From Paenibacillus lutimineralis (GTDB taxonomy: Bacteria > Bacillota > Bacilli > Paenibacillales > Paenibacillaceae), in assembly GCF_003991425.1 (NCBI RefSeq), contig NZ_CP034346.1, forward strand, positions 5,059,501 through 5,123,500: a stretch of DNA of 64,000 bases, written 5' to 3'. Below the pieces are notes generated by a model. The model did no database searches, was not told the origin of the DNA, and was given only the letters and a program-made list of their open reading frames with translations. Positions 19,137-27,486 of the stretch are shown in pieces; positions within the stretch are counted from its first letter, which is position 1; each line of letters begins with the position of its first letter. A program made the translations under genes and the position numbers.

Positions 19137-20384
19137 TTATTTCTTCAATTCATTGGCCAGATCGTCCAGTTTGACATTACGCTGTTCTCCGGTCTCCATC
19201 GATTTCAGCATAATCTCACCTCGCTCTAGCTCGTCATCACCGAGAATCGCTGTGAACTTAGCCTGCATCCGATCTGCCGATTTCATCTGAGCCTTAATCT
19301 TACGCCCCAGATAATCGCGGTCCGCCGAGAAGCCTGCCTGACGCAGCTTGGCTGTCTGGATCGTAACTTCCTTATCGGCCGCTTCGCCCAGTGATACGAG
19401 ATAAATATCAAGCGGTCTGATTCCGCTGATCCCAATCTCCTGTTTCTCCAGAATCAAAGCGATGCGCTCCAGACCGATCGCCATGCCGATACCCGGCTGA
19501 TCCGGACCGCCCACTTCACTGACAAGTCCGTTATAACGTCCGCCGCCGCCAATCGTATCAATCGCACCGATCCCCTGAGCCTTATATTCAAACGCTGTGT
19601 GCGTGTAATAATCAAGTCCACGTACAAGACGAGGATTAATGACATACTCAACCTCCATCGCGGTGAGCAGCTCTTGTACCTTGGCAAAATGCGTCGTGCA
19701 CTCTTCATCCAGACTATCCAGAATCGAGGGGGCATTCACAAATTTACCTTGATCTATTTTGCAGTCGAGAACGCGTAGCGGATTACGCTCCATACGGGAC
19801 TGGCAATCCTTGCAAAGCGTATCCTTCATTGGTGTGAGGAAATCAAGCAATGTCTGACGATAAGCAGCCCGACTCTCCGCATTTCCTACCGAGTTAATCT
19901 CCACCTTAACATCCTGAAGGCCGAGCTCACGGCAGAACTGATAACCGAGCGCCACTACTTCAGCATCAATCGCCGGATCTGTCGCTCCGAACGCTTCGAT
20001 ACCAAATTGGTGGAACTGTCTTTGTCTTCCGGCCTGCGGGCGCTCATATCGGAACATCGGCCCGATGTAGTACAGCTTGCTCACATCTGGCTCTCCGTAC
20101 AGTTTGTTCTCCACATAGGCTCGTACAACCCCGGCAGTGCCCTCCGGACGCAGTGTCATGCTGCGGTCCCCTTTGTCCGTGAAGGTGTACATTTCCTTCT
20201 CAACAACGTCTGTCGTCTCACCGACGCCACGTTCAAAGAGTGAGGTCTGTTCAAATATCGGTGTACGAACCTCTCTGTAGTTATAACGCCGACATAAATC
20301 GCGCGCTTTCTCTTCGATGAACTGCCATTTTTCCACCGTGCCCGGCAACAAATCCTGTGTACCTGTCGGTTTCTGAAAAGCCAT
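19137..20384 (-). CDS. hisS: Histidine--tRNA ligase
   Basis: A 415-residue class II synthetase that charges tRNA-His. It begins MAFQKPTGTQDLLPGT and shows motif 2 region GPMFRYERPQAGRQRQFHQF, the HisA signatures VRGLDYYTHTAFE and GGGGRYNGLV, and the C-terminal anticodon-binding alpha/beta domain. Length is typical (B. subtilis 424). It is the first gene after a T-box leader with a consensus promoter. The downstream aspS is likely co-transcribed. Confidence 0.98.
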   Translation of the reverse strand: MAFQKPTGTQDLLPGTVEKWQFIEEKARDLCRRYNYREVRTPIFEQTSLFERGVGETTDVVEKEMYTFTDKGDRSMTLRPEGTAGVVRAYVENKLYGEPDVSKLYYIGPMFRYERPQAGRQRQFHQFGIEAFGATDPAIDAEVVALGYQFCRELGLQDVKVEINSVGNAESRAAYRQTLLDFLTPMKDTLCKDCQSRMERNPLRVLDCKIDQGKFVNAPSILDSLDEECTTHFAKVQELLTAMEVEYVINPRLVRGLDYYTHTAFEYKAQGIGAIDTIGGGGRYNGLVSEVGGPDQPGIGMAIGLERIALILEKQEIGISGIRPLDIYLVSLGEAADKEVTIQTAKLRQAGFSADRDYLGRKIKAQMKSADRMQAKFTAILGDDELERGEIMLKSMETGEQRNVKLDDLANELKK

Positions 20385-20414
20385 AATATCGATCCTCCAT
20401 CGTTATGAATTGCT

Positions 20415-20848
20415 CGAAAATAAAAAAACTCCCGCCCCTGTCATCTATAACAGGGACGAGAGAATATATTTTCATATTGCCCGTGGTACCACCCATATTC
20501 CGAATACGTGCAAGGAATCCGCCCCACATACAACACTCAGTACTGTACGCGTAACAAACCTGCCTGCATTCGCTCCATACGGTTAACGCCCGTTCCACGC
20601 TGCACGTCTACTAAGCACTCCTCGCAATAACCATTGCAAATGCCTTTCGTCGCCAGTTCTCGGGGAAGTCCTTCCTTCAATCATCAACCAGAATCCTTCC
20701 AGCCAGCTGCTTCAATTGCTACCAAACGGTGATACCGCCATACAGCATATTGAACAGTCAGGGATTCTTCTCTGTGGGTGTGGGGCTGAAGTACTCGTCC
20801 CGTCATCAAATCGCTATAAATGTTGCTCATACTCAAACTAATATATAT
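20415..20848 (-). promoter_or_regulatory. T-box riboswitch leader of hisS(-aspS)
   Basis: The T-box TGGGTGGTACCAC is at complement 20483-20495, followed by a terminator stem (20429-20462) and U-run. AGTA of stem I is at complement 20793-20796. Directly above it CAGCC can pair with GGCTG, after which comes GAA-G-GAU; by analogy with the alaS leader, GAU (complement 20693-20695, an Asp codon) is the specifier candidate. No CAC/CAU His triplet was found in that context. The assignment of the specifier is tentative; the T-box itself is clear. Confidence 0.92.
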
Positions 20849-20854
20849 TTTTTG

Positions 20855-20883
20855 ATTTTAATTAACTAATGCGACAAAGTCAA
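20855..20883 (-). promoter_or_regulatory. Sigma-A promoter of the hisS leader
   Basis: On the minus strand TTGACT (complement 20878-20883), 17 bases, then TAAAAT (complement 20855-20860), placing the start at the 5' end of the T-box leader. Confidence 0.8.
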
Positions 20884-20901
20884 GTCCCCTATACAAGAAA
20901 A

Positions 20902-20928
20902 AAACCTGTTACCAACGGGGTACAGGTT
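20902..20928 (-). terminator. Intrinsic terminator after the 148-residue hypothetical gene
   Basis: AACCTGTACCCC / GGTAACAGGTT on the minus strand forms a stem followed by TTTTTTTCTTG, separating the upstream hypothetical gene from the hisS promoter. Confidence 0.82.
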
Positions 20929-21022
20929 CAAAAGGTATATATTAAAAAGGGGGTCATGTCTTTATTATAAACAGGCTATGTTAAAGGACTGTGAAGCGAA
21001 TGTTACAGTTAGATTACAAAAA

Positions 21023-21469
21023 TCACATATCAGCCGGTTCAATATAGGCCCCCAAAGACCGCAATTTAAGGACGACACGCTCATACTGATCATCGCTTAC
21101 TTTAGCGCTCAGCGCATACTGGAATTGGTCCGTATCATCCGCTACTGCATCATCCAGTGCATCGTCTCTAACTGCATTTCCATGATCAGCATCCGCGCTA
21201 TTGCTTCCATCCAGATCACTGCGTACATCGCCATCCCTCATGTCAACGACATGGAATAATCCTTGGGCAGACATCGTCCCAGGTCCGGTGGCAACTGTAA
21301 AGCCGTTGTTACTCATCGGGTAGAAGGCAGGAGCAGACCAATCGCTGCGAGCTACCGAGTCGGACAATCGCCCGACCTCAACGTCATCGGCCTGGAAGGC
21401 CATCAAGCTTGCTCTGGCTCCTTCAGCCTCATCCTCATTATGAAAATAAGCTTGAATATGTTTGGACAT
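21023..21469 (-). CDS. Hypothetical protein, acidic, with stress-protein-like halves
   Basis: A 148-residue protein I cannot assign to a named family. The N-terminal half (KHIQAYFHNEDEAEGARASL, then DVEVGRLSD) and the C-terminal end (QYALSAKVSDDQYERVVLKL, then GAYIE) look like two beta-alpha-beta units, as in general-stress proteins of the YflT type. Between them is a disordered, Asp/Ala-rich stretch of about 50 residues. It has no signal peptide or membrane segment. It is flanked by a terminator on one side and 390 bp of gene-free DNA on the other, so it is probably a single-gene transcript. The ATG at 21469 has AAGGGAGTG upstream. Confidence 0.65.
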   Translation of the reverse strand: MSKHIQAYFHNEDEAEGARASLMAFQADDVEVGRLSDSVARSDWSAPAFYPMSNNGFTVATGPGTMSAQGLFHVVDMRDGDVRSDLDGSNSADADHGNAVRDDALDDAVADDTDQFQYALSAKVSDDQYERVVLKLRSLGAYIEPADM

Positions 21470-21862
21470 CCTTGTTCACTCCCTTATAGAGGTTGCTTCA
21501 AAATATAACGAACAATACATCGCATGACTATACGGTAATTGCTTAACGACGCGGCAGATATTCGCTAGAAGGTCTGAAATCCCGCAAAGATTCGAACTCA
21601 TCCTTCTGTCCCGACTTCGCTAGCTTTCCAGCCTCATTACAGCTCCCTACCGGGATGTGTGAGAGACTCTGCCATATTTTTGATTTTAAGGATTGGCGCA
21701 TAACAAACAAGCTCCCTCACTGATCTTCTATGCGGCAAATGCTTGTCCAACAAGTCGCCATGATTGAACCCAATCTCGGTAACTTTATTGAACTCTCTAC
21801 ATAGAAGGGTATCCAGTGAAGGAGCCCTTTATCCGTAATATACAGCGGTGGCTAACTAACGA
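21470..21862. other. Gene-free interval between the hypothetical gene and dtd
   Basis: No ORF with a ribosome site. A short AGAGGTTGCTTCAAAA at about 21486-21501 resembles the left tip of the dispersed repeat. No terminator with a T-run is evident for dtd. Confidence 0.45.
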
Positions 21863-22309
21863 TCAAGCGCTAGGGCTGTCCAGCACAATGGTAACAGGTC
21901 CCCAGTTCGTCAGAGCGACGTCCATATTGGCACCAAATTGGCCAGTCTCCACCACAAGACCTTTCTCACGCAGCATCTCATTGAAGCGGTTATAGAGAGG
22001 CTCAGCCTGTTCTGGTCTGGCAGCAGCGATGAAGCTTGGGCGCTTGCCCTTACGGCAGTCACCATAAAGCGTGAACTGCGATACCGACAAGATAGCTCCT
22101 CCGATATCTGTAACGCTAAGATTCATCTTCCCTTCCTTGTCTTCAAAAATCCGCAATCCCGCGATCTTCTCAGCAAGATAAGCGGCTCCTTTGTCCGTAT
22201 CCTCATGCGTAATTCCGACCAGCAGCATAAGGCCTTGCCCGATTGAGCCAATAACTTCACCCTGTACCGTAACACTAGCTTCTTTACACCGTTGTAAGAC
22301 GACTTTCAT
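21863..22309 (-). CDS. dtd: D-aminoacyl-tRNA deacylase
   Basis: A 148-residue DTD1-type enzyme that hydrolyses D-Tyr and other D-aminoacyl-tRNAs (and Gly-tRNA-Ala), recycling tRNA. The two diagnostic motifs are present: [17 protein letters not shown] and the C-terminal [12 protein letters not shown], which form the chiral-proofreading site across the dimer. Length matches the family (145-150). It lies 46 bp downstream of rel, an arrangement conserved in B. subtilis (relA-dtd/yrvI), and is likely co-transcribed. Confidence 0.95.
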   Translation of the reverse strand: MKVVLQRCKEASVTVQGEVIGSIGQGLMLLVGITHEDTDKGAAYLAEKIAGLRIFEDKEGKMNLSVTDIGGAILSVSQFTLYGDCRKGKRPSFIAAARPEQAEPLYNRFNEMLREKGLVVETGQFGANMDVALTNWGPVTIVLDSPSA

Positions 22310-22355
22310 TTCTGCATTAACTCCGTTCTTCTTGAAATTACAGGTTCAGAATAAG

Positions 22356-24533
22356 CTATTGCATGATCCGATGAACTGTATAGACATCCTTAACACGCTT
22401 GATCCTCTCGACGACGGACTGTAAATGATCTGTGTTACGAATGAGGATAGTCATATGAACCTGGGCCATTTTGTTCTTATCCGAGCGCCCTGACACCGCA
22501 GAAATATTCGTCTTGCTCTCCGATACTGCCTGAAGAACTTCATTTAGGAAGTTGCGCCGATCATGACCCGTGATCTCGATATCAACACTATAGTTGGCTT
22601 CGATCGCTCCAACCCATTCTACTTCGATAATACGTGCTGCCTCTTCGCCGTCTCCGTCATGAGGAATATTCGGACAGTCACTGCGGTGTACAGATACGCC
22701 CCGTCCCCGAGTGATGTATCCAACGATTTCGTCCCCCGGAACCGGATTACAGCATCTCGCGAAGCGAACGAGCAGGTTATCGATCCCCTTCACGACAACG
22801 CCATTGGTCGGACGAGATTTACGGGCCTCTGGCCCCGGCTTCACTTCTTTGATCTCCGAAGTGAGCTCGATGGAATTGCTCTCTTCCTGCTCCTTGCGCA
22901 GCTTCTCTGTGAGCTTGGTGCATATTTGTGCTGCCGTAATCCCACCAAATCCGATAGCCGACAGCATATCATCGATATCATTGAAAGAGTATTTCTTTGC
23001 GGCATCCAACAATTTATCGTCCGTCATCCATAACGATGCATCAATACCGGCGCGCTTCAGCTCACGTTCAATCGCTTCGCGTCCCTTTTCAATATTCTCC
23101 TCGCGCTTCTCTTTCTTGAACCATTGCTTAATCTTACTTCGGGCATGGGAAGACTGCGCGATCTTCAGCCAGTCCTGACTTGGTCCGTAGGAATGCTTCG
23201 AGGTCAATATCTCGACGATATCCCCTGTCTTCAGCTGGCAATCCAGTGGAACAATCCGCCCGTTCACCTTGGCACCGATCGTTCGATTGCCAACCTCCGT
23301 ATGGATGCGATATGCAAAATCGAGCGGAACAGAACCCGCGGGCAGTTCAATGACCTCTCCGGAAGGGGTGAACACGAACACCAAATCGGTGAAGAAGTCC
23401 ATCTTAAGGGATTCCACGAACTCGGAAGCATCCTTGGCTTCATGCTGCAGCTCAAGAATTTCATTAAAGAACGTCATCTTATTCTCCGGACCACCCGCAT
23501 AGCTGCCTTCCTTGTAGGCCCAATGCGCCGCGATCCCATACTCTGCCGTTCGATGCATTTCCCAGGTACGGATTTGTACTTCTGTCGGCTCACCATTCGG
23601 CCCAACTACGGTCGTATGGAGCGATTGATACATATTCGCCTTAGGCATTGCGATATAATCTTTGAAGCGCCCAGGCATCGGTTTCCATAAAGTATGGATA
23701 ATTCCAAGGGTTGCGTAGCAATCTTTAATATTGTTCACGATAATACGAATAGCAAGCAGATCATAAATCTCATTAAACTGCTTGTTCTTCGTCGTCATCT
23801 TCTTATAGACACTATAGATATGCTTAGGGCGGCCCAATAGATCAGCTTCTACCCCCATTTCCTCCAGCTTTTCTGTAATCCGCCCGATCACGTTCGCAAT
23901 ATATTCTTCTCGCTCTGCCCGTTTCTTGCGCATTAAATTGGCGATCCGGTAATACTGCTGAGGGTTTAAATAACGCAGCGCAATATCTTCCATTTCCCAT
24001 TTAATGGCCGAGATACCGAGTCGATTTGCGATCGGACAGAAAATTTCCAGTGTCTCATAGGCAATACGACGCTGGCTCTCTTCTGATTGATATTTCAAGG
24101 TCCGCATATTGTGAAGACGGTCGGCAAGCTTAATCACAATCACGCGAATATCCTGCGCCATAGCTATAAACATTTTGCGATAATTCTCATTCTGCTGCTC
24201 TTCCTTGGAACGGAACTTAATCCGTTCGAGCTTAGTCAGACCATCAACCAGCAAGGCGCATTCCGTGCCGAATTGATTCTCGATCTCCTTCAAGGAGACG
24301 GTAGTATCCTCCACCACATCATGAAGAAGCGCTGCAATAATCGACAAAATGTCCATTTGCATGCTAACGACGATATCCGCCACCGCCAAAGGGTGCAGAA
24401 TATACGGTTCTCCGGATTTCCGTAACTGGCCATGGTGGGCCTGTTCCGCGAAATCATACGCCTCCCGAATACGAGGAAGATCCGGTTCTTTTATATAGGC
24501 GGACGCCTTTTCAAGTAATCGCTCTATGCCCAT
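22356..24533 (-). CDS. rel: Bifunctional (p)ppGpp synthetase/hydrolase (Rel/RSH)
   Basis: A 725-residue long RSH protein. Domains in order: HD hydrolase (H71-D72 in ALLHDVVEDT, later LADRLHNMRTLKY), the RelA/SpoT synthetase (YDLLAIRIIVNN, KDYIAMPKANMYQSLHTTVV, QIRTWEMHRTAEYGIAAHW), TGS (VFVFTPSGEVIELPAGS), a helical and zinc-finger-like region (RFARCCNPVPGDEIVGYITR) and a C-terminal ACT domain. It makes and degrades the alarmone in response to uncharged tRNA on the ribosome. A consensus promoter lies about 90 bp upstream. Intact HD motif means hydrolase activity is expected. Confidence 0.97.
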   Translation of the reverse strand: MGIERLLEKASAYIKEPDLPRIREAYDFAEQAHHGQLRKSGEPYILHPLAVADIVVSMQMDILSIIAALLHDVVEDTTVSLKEIENQFGTECALLVDGLTKLERIKFRSKEEQQNENYRKMFIAMAQDIRVIVIKLADRLHNMRTLKYQSEESQRRIAYETLEIFCPIANRLGISAIKWEMEDIALRYLNPQQYYRIANLMRKKRAEREEYIANVIGRITEKLEEMGVEADLLGRPKHIYSVYKKMTTKNKQFNEIYDLLAIRIIVNNIKDCYATLGIIHTLWKPMPGRFKDYIAMPKANMYQSLHTTVVGPNGEPTEVQIRTWEMHRTAEYGIAAHWAYKEGSYAGGPENKMTFFNEILELQHEAKDASEFVESLKMDFFTDLVFVFTPSGEVIELPAGSVPLDFAYRIHTEVGNRTIGAKVNGRIVPLDCQLKTGDIVEILTSKHSYGPSQDWLKIAQSSHARSKIKQWFKKEKREENIEKGREAIERELKRAGIDASLWMTDDKLLDAAKKYSFNDIDDMLSAIGFGGITAAQICTKLTEKLRKEQEESNSIELTSEIKEVKPGPEARKSRPTNGVVVKGIDNLLVRFARCCNPVPGDEIVGYITRGRGVSVHRSDCPNIPHDGDGEEAARIIEVEWVGAIEANYSVDIEITGHDRRNFLNEVLQAVSESKTNISAVSGRSDKNKMAQVHMTILIRNTDHLQSVVERIKRVKDVYTVHRIMQ

Positions 24534-24622
24534 TGAATCCAGTCCGAGTCCTTTCTATATATAAATCTAGATTGAGATTTGTACGTTAGAGGGCACTATA
24601 CCCCCAATTTTGATTTCCTATA

Positions 24623-24651
24623 ATTATGACTCTTACATACCTTGCCGTCAA
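24623..24651 (-). promoter_or_regulatory. Sigma-A promoter upstream of rel
   Basis: On the minus strand TTGACG (complement 24646-24651), 17 bases, CATAAT (complement 24623-24628), about 90 bp before the rel start codon. Confidence 0.65.
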
Positions 24652-24838
24652 CTATTGAGTCATCTATTTTAGCTGCTTGTGGAAGGTTGTACTGAATCTG
24701 TCCGACAGGTTCCAACTATTTTCCCGTTTATTTGAAAATAATGTTTCATATTTGGGAGGAATTAACCCCCATACTGACGAATATCCATATAGCAGAAAAT
24801 CTCGATTTTATATCTTAATTAGGAGGAATCCCATTCTT

Positions 24839-25186
24839 ATGAACAATGTGAATGTCGATCCATCCTCGACCGGGTTAGACCCAAAAGTGGCCGGTCTTCT
24901 ATGTTATGTATTCAGCTTCATTTCAGGTATCATCTTCCTCGCTATCGAGAAGAAAAGCCAATTTGTTAAGTTTCACGCGGCCCAATCCCTCATCGTCTTT
25001 GGCGCCTTAACACTAATTAATATTATTCTAGGCTTCATTCCGATTATCGGGGCGATCATTGCTTTTATTGTTTGGCCGCTTTCTTTTGTGCTATGGATCG
25101 TGCTTATGCTCCTTGCCCTGCAAGGGAAGCAGACGAAGTTGCCTATCGTCGGCGATTACGCCGAACAGCTCAGCAGAAGCTTCTAA
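24839..25186 (+). CDS. DUF4870-type small membrane protein
   Basis: A 115-residue protein starting MNNVNVDPSSTGLDPKVAGL from ATG at 24839, chosen because AGGAGGAAT lies ten bases upstream. It has three or four predicted transmembrane segments (LLCYVFSFISGIIFLAI, LIVFGALTLINIILGFIP, AFIVWPLSFVLWIVLMLLAL) and the family pattern FVKFHAAQSLIVFG of DUF4870/Tic20-like small proteins. Function unknown. It is a plus-strand gene inserted between rel and apt. Its stop codon overlaps the first base of repeat copy C. Confidence 0.82.
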   Translation: MNNVNVDPSSTGLDPKVAGLLCYVFSFISGIIFLAIEKKSQFVKFHAAQSLIVFGALTLINIILGFIPIIGAIIAFIVWPLSFVLWIVLMLLALQGKQTKLPIVGDYAEQLSRSF

Positions 25187-25290
25187 AGGTAGTTCAAAAA
25201 GTCTGCTTTTGATCACGAAGTGAATCAGGAAGCAATTCGGCATCGAATCTTGAATTCACCCGGCTCTTCTGGTGCTCACGTACAAACTAC
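25185..25290. repeat. Dispersed repeat, copy C (3'-truncated)
   Basis: Starts AAAGGTAGTTCAAAAAGTC right at the stop codon of the DUF4870 gene and runs through GAATCTTGAATTCACCCGG to CACGTACAAACTAC, where similarity stops. The right half and right terminal inverted repeat are missing. Confidence 0.88.
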
Positions 25291-25309
25291 ATAAAATCTC
25301 TTGAAACTG

Positions 25310-25349
25310 GGTCCGGATTTGCAGAAATGCAAATACCGGGCCTTTTTTT
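25310..25349 (+). terminator. Intrinsic terminator before the uracil permease
   Basis: GGTCCGG + ATTTGC pairs with GCAAAT + CCGGGCC (25310-25342), followed by seven T. It ends the DUF4870 transcript. Because it precedes the separate uraA promoter, attenuation of uraA is unlikely. Confidence 0.9.
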
Positions 25350-25445
25350 GCTTCTGTGCTTCTAATTACCTGCGATATACGATTGAGAATATTCAACTTT
25401 ACACGGGGGATTCTGAAGGATAGCGTGACTCGGCTAAATTTGTTG

Positions 25446-25474
25446 TTGAAAAATGTCAGGATTGTCCTTATCAT
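25446..25474 (+). promoter_or_regulatory. Sigma-A promoter of the uracil permease gene
   Basis: TTGAAA (25446-25451), 17 bases, TATCAT (25469-25474), about 50 bp before the start codon. Confidence 0.72.
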
Positions 25475-25522
25475 ATTAGGGATGCCTTAAGAACGTTAAA
25501 TAAAATAGAGGAGTGACCCTGC

Positions 25523-26809
25523 TTGCAACGTGAAATTCAAGTTAATGAGAAAGTTCCTTTCGGGCCTGGCGTACTGTTAAGTATTCAGCATTTATTCGCC
25601 ATGTTTGGCAGTACAGTTCTAGTACCGAATCTATTCGGTGTAGATCCGGGCATGATCCTGCTGATGAACGGAATTGGCACCCTGCTCTACATTCTTATCT
25701 GTAAAGGCAAAATTCCTGCCTATCTTGGATCAAGCTTCGCCTTTATCGCCCCTGTTAGCCTGGTACTCAAAGAATACCCGGGCAATGGATATTCACTTGC
25801 TTTGGGCGCTTTCATCATTACCGGTCTTATTTTCATCCTTGTAGGATTACTCGTAAAATATGCTGGAACCAAGTGGATTGATGTTGTATTCCCACCAGCC
25901 GCTATGGGCGCTATCGTAGCATTAATCGGTCTTGAATTGATTCCAGTAGCTGCCGGTATGGCAGGATGGATCTCTAAAAATCCTGGAGAAGCATTTACTC
26001 CAAATGCTACCAGTATTACTCTGTCACTAGTAACTCTAGGTGTAACCATTCTCGGTGCAGTACTCTTCCGCGGCTTCCCTAAGATCATTCACATTCTGAT
26101 TGGCATTGTGGTCGGCTATATCCTCGCTCTAATCCTCGGTGAAGTGAATACAGGAGCAATTGGCGCCGCAAAATGGCTCTCCATGCCGACTGTAACGACA
26201 CCTCAATGGAACCCGGCAGCCATTATTACGATCATCCCAGTTGCACTGGTCGTTATCGTCGAACATATCGGTCACTTGCTCGTTACTGGCAATATTGTCG
26301 GTAAAGATCTATCAAAGGATCCAGGACTGCATCGATCCTTGCTGGGGAACGGTATTTCTACCGTATTATCCGGGTTTGTCGGCTCCACGCCAAATACAAC
26401 CTATGGTGAGAATATCGGTGTTATGGCATTAACCAAGGTGTACTCCACGTACGTAATCGGTGGAGCTGCAATCTTTGCCATCCTTCTCTCGTTCTCAGGC
26501 AAATTCTCGGCCGTCATTGCCAATATACCTGAACCGGTTATGGGCGGAGTATCGTTGCTCCTGTTCGGCGTCATCGCCGCTTCCGGTCTTCGTATCTTCG
26601 TTGAACAGAAGGTCGATTTCTCCAAGGCTACAAATATGATTCTAACTACCGTCGTATTTGTGGTCGGACTTAGTGGCGCTACATTGAAATTCGGAAATGT
26701 GCAATTGAAAGGCATGGCGCTTGCCACGATCGTAGGTATCGTGCTCAGCCTGTTCTTCAAGTTCATCCAGCATTTCGGCCTCTCTAACGAGAAGGAAGAC
26801 GCTGCTTAA
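25523..26809 (+). CDS. uraA: Uracil/xanthine permease family transporter (UraA-like)
   Basis: A 428-residue nucleobase:cation symporter-2 family protein with about 14 membrane segments. Family motifs are evident: SIQHLFAMFGSTVLVPNLFG, AYLGSSFAFIAPV, the substrate-site region VVIVEHIGHLLVTGNIVGKD and GFVGSTPNTTYGENIGVMAL. These fit the uracil branch (UraA/PyrP) better than xanthine or urate carriers. The start is TTG at 25523 behind GAGGAGTG. It has its own promoter and is followed by a large hairpin. Beside apt, it suggests a small nucleobase-salvage neighbourhood, though the two genes converge. Confidence 0.9.
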   Translation: MQREIQVNEKVPFGPGVLLSIQHLFAMFGSTVLVPNLFGVDPGMILLMNGIGTLLYILICKGKIPAYLGSSFAFIAPVSLVLKEYPGNGYSLALGAFIITGLIFILVGLLVKYAGTKWIDVVFPPAAMGAIVALIGLELIPVAAGMAGWISKNPGEAFTPNATSITLSLVTLGVTILGAVLFRGFPKIIHILIGIVVGYILALILGEVNTGAIGAAKWLSMPTVTTPQWNPAAIITIIPVALVVIVEHIGHLLVTGNIVGKDLSKDPGLHRSLLGNGISTVLSGFVGSTPNTTYGENIGVMALTKVYSTYVIGGAAIFAILLSFSGKFSAVIANIPEPVMGGVSLLLFGVIAASGLRIFVEQKVDFSKATNMILTTVVFVVGLSGATLKFGNVQLKGMALATIVGIVLSLFFKFIQHFGLSNEKEDAA

Positions 26810-26824
26810 TTTTATAATATAGAC

Positions 26825-26870
26825 AAGGGCGGTCTCCCAGTAGTGAACTACTACTCTGGAGACCGCCCTT
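26825..26870. terminator. Bidirectional hairpin between uraA and apt
   Basis: AAGGGCGGTCTCC and GGAGACCGCCCTT (13 bp) flank a smaller AGTAGT/ACTACT stem. T-runs are weak but position between converging genes fits a shared terminator. Confidence 0.75.
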
Positions 26871-26907
26871 GCTGTATCATAAAAAGGTTGAATTCAGGCG
26901 CACCTGA

Positions 26908-27426
26908 TTAATAATCATATTTTGCGAGAGAGAATACACTAATGTCCGGCAGCTTCGCACGCCCGTTCAACTCGCTTAGCTCTATTAGGAAAGCCGTGCC
27001 TACAACATTGCCGCCTAGCTCGCGAACGAGATTGACAGAGGTTGCGATGGTGCCGCCCGTTGCCAGCAAATCATCAGCGATCAATACGTTCTGTCCAGGC
27101 TTGATGGCATCCTTATGCATCGCTAATTTATCTTTGCCATATTCAAGATCGTAGCCAACCTCAATTGTCTCATATGGTAGCTTGCCGCTCTTGCGTATCG
27201 GTACAAAACCAACTCCTAGCGCATAAGCTAGCGGAGCTCCTACAACAAAACCGCGGGCTTCCGGTCCAGCGATGACATCGATCTCCAATTCGCTTACCAT
27301 CTCTTTAATCGCATTGATTGCTTCCTTGTATTTCTCACCATCATTCAGCAAGGTCGTAATGTCCTTGAAGCTGATGCCTGGCTGTGGGAAGTCAGGAATG
27401 ACGCGAATATACGGTTTTAAATCCAA
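26908..27426 (-). CDS. apt: Adenine phosphoribosyltransferase
   Basis: 172 residues, matching the usual 170. It converts adenine and PRPP to AMP in purine salvage. Seen: [20 protein letters not shown] at the start, [39 protein letters not shown] and the PRPP-binding loop [14 protein letters not shown]. The TTG at 27426 is preferred because GGAGG lies eight bases upstream and the protein then aligns with B. subtilis Apt; an upstream in-frame ATG would add 17 unlikely residues. It is 60 bp downstream of recJ, as in B. subtilis. Confidence 0.94.
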   Translation of the reverse strand: MDLKPYIRVIPDFPQPGISFKDITTLLNDGEKYKEAINAIKEMVSELEIDVIAGPEARGFVVGAPLAYALGVGFVPIRKSGKLPYETIEVGYDLEYGKDKLAMHKDAIKPGQNVLIADDLLATGGTIATSVNLVRELGGNVVGTAFLIELSELNGRAKLPDISVFSLAKYDY

Positions 27427-27486
27427 CAAAATCTCCTCCATCAAAATAAAATAGACTTCAGCGTAAGACTTGAACAAAATTCAATA

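Noticed and set aside
21585..21605. tRNA T-arm-like GTTCGAATC on the minus strand
   Set aside because: The flanking bases do not form a T stem, and no acceptor, D or anticodon arms can be built around it.
25310..25349. PyrR or purine-riboswitch attenuator for the uracil permease
   Set aside because: A separate consensus promoter lies downstream of the terminator and no PyrR-binding or riboswitch sequence was recognised.
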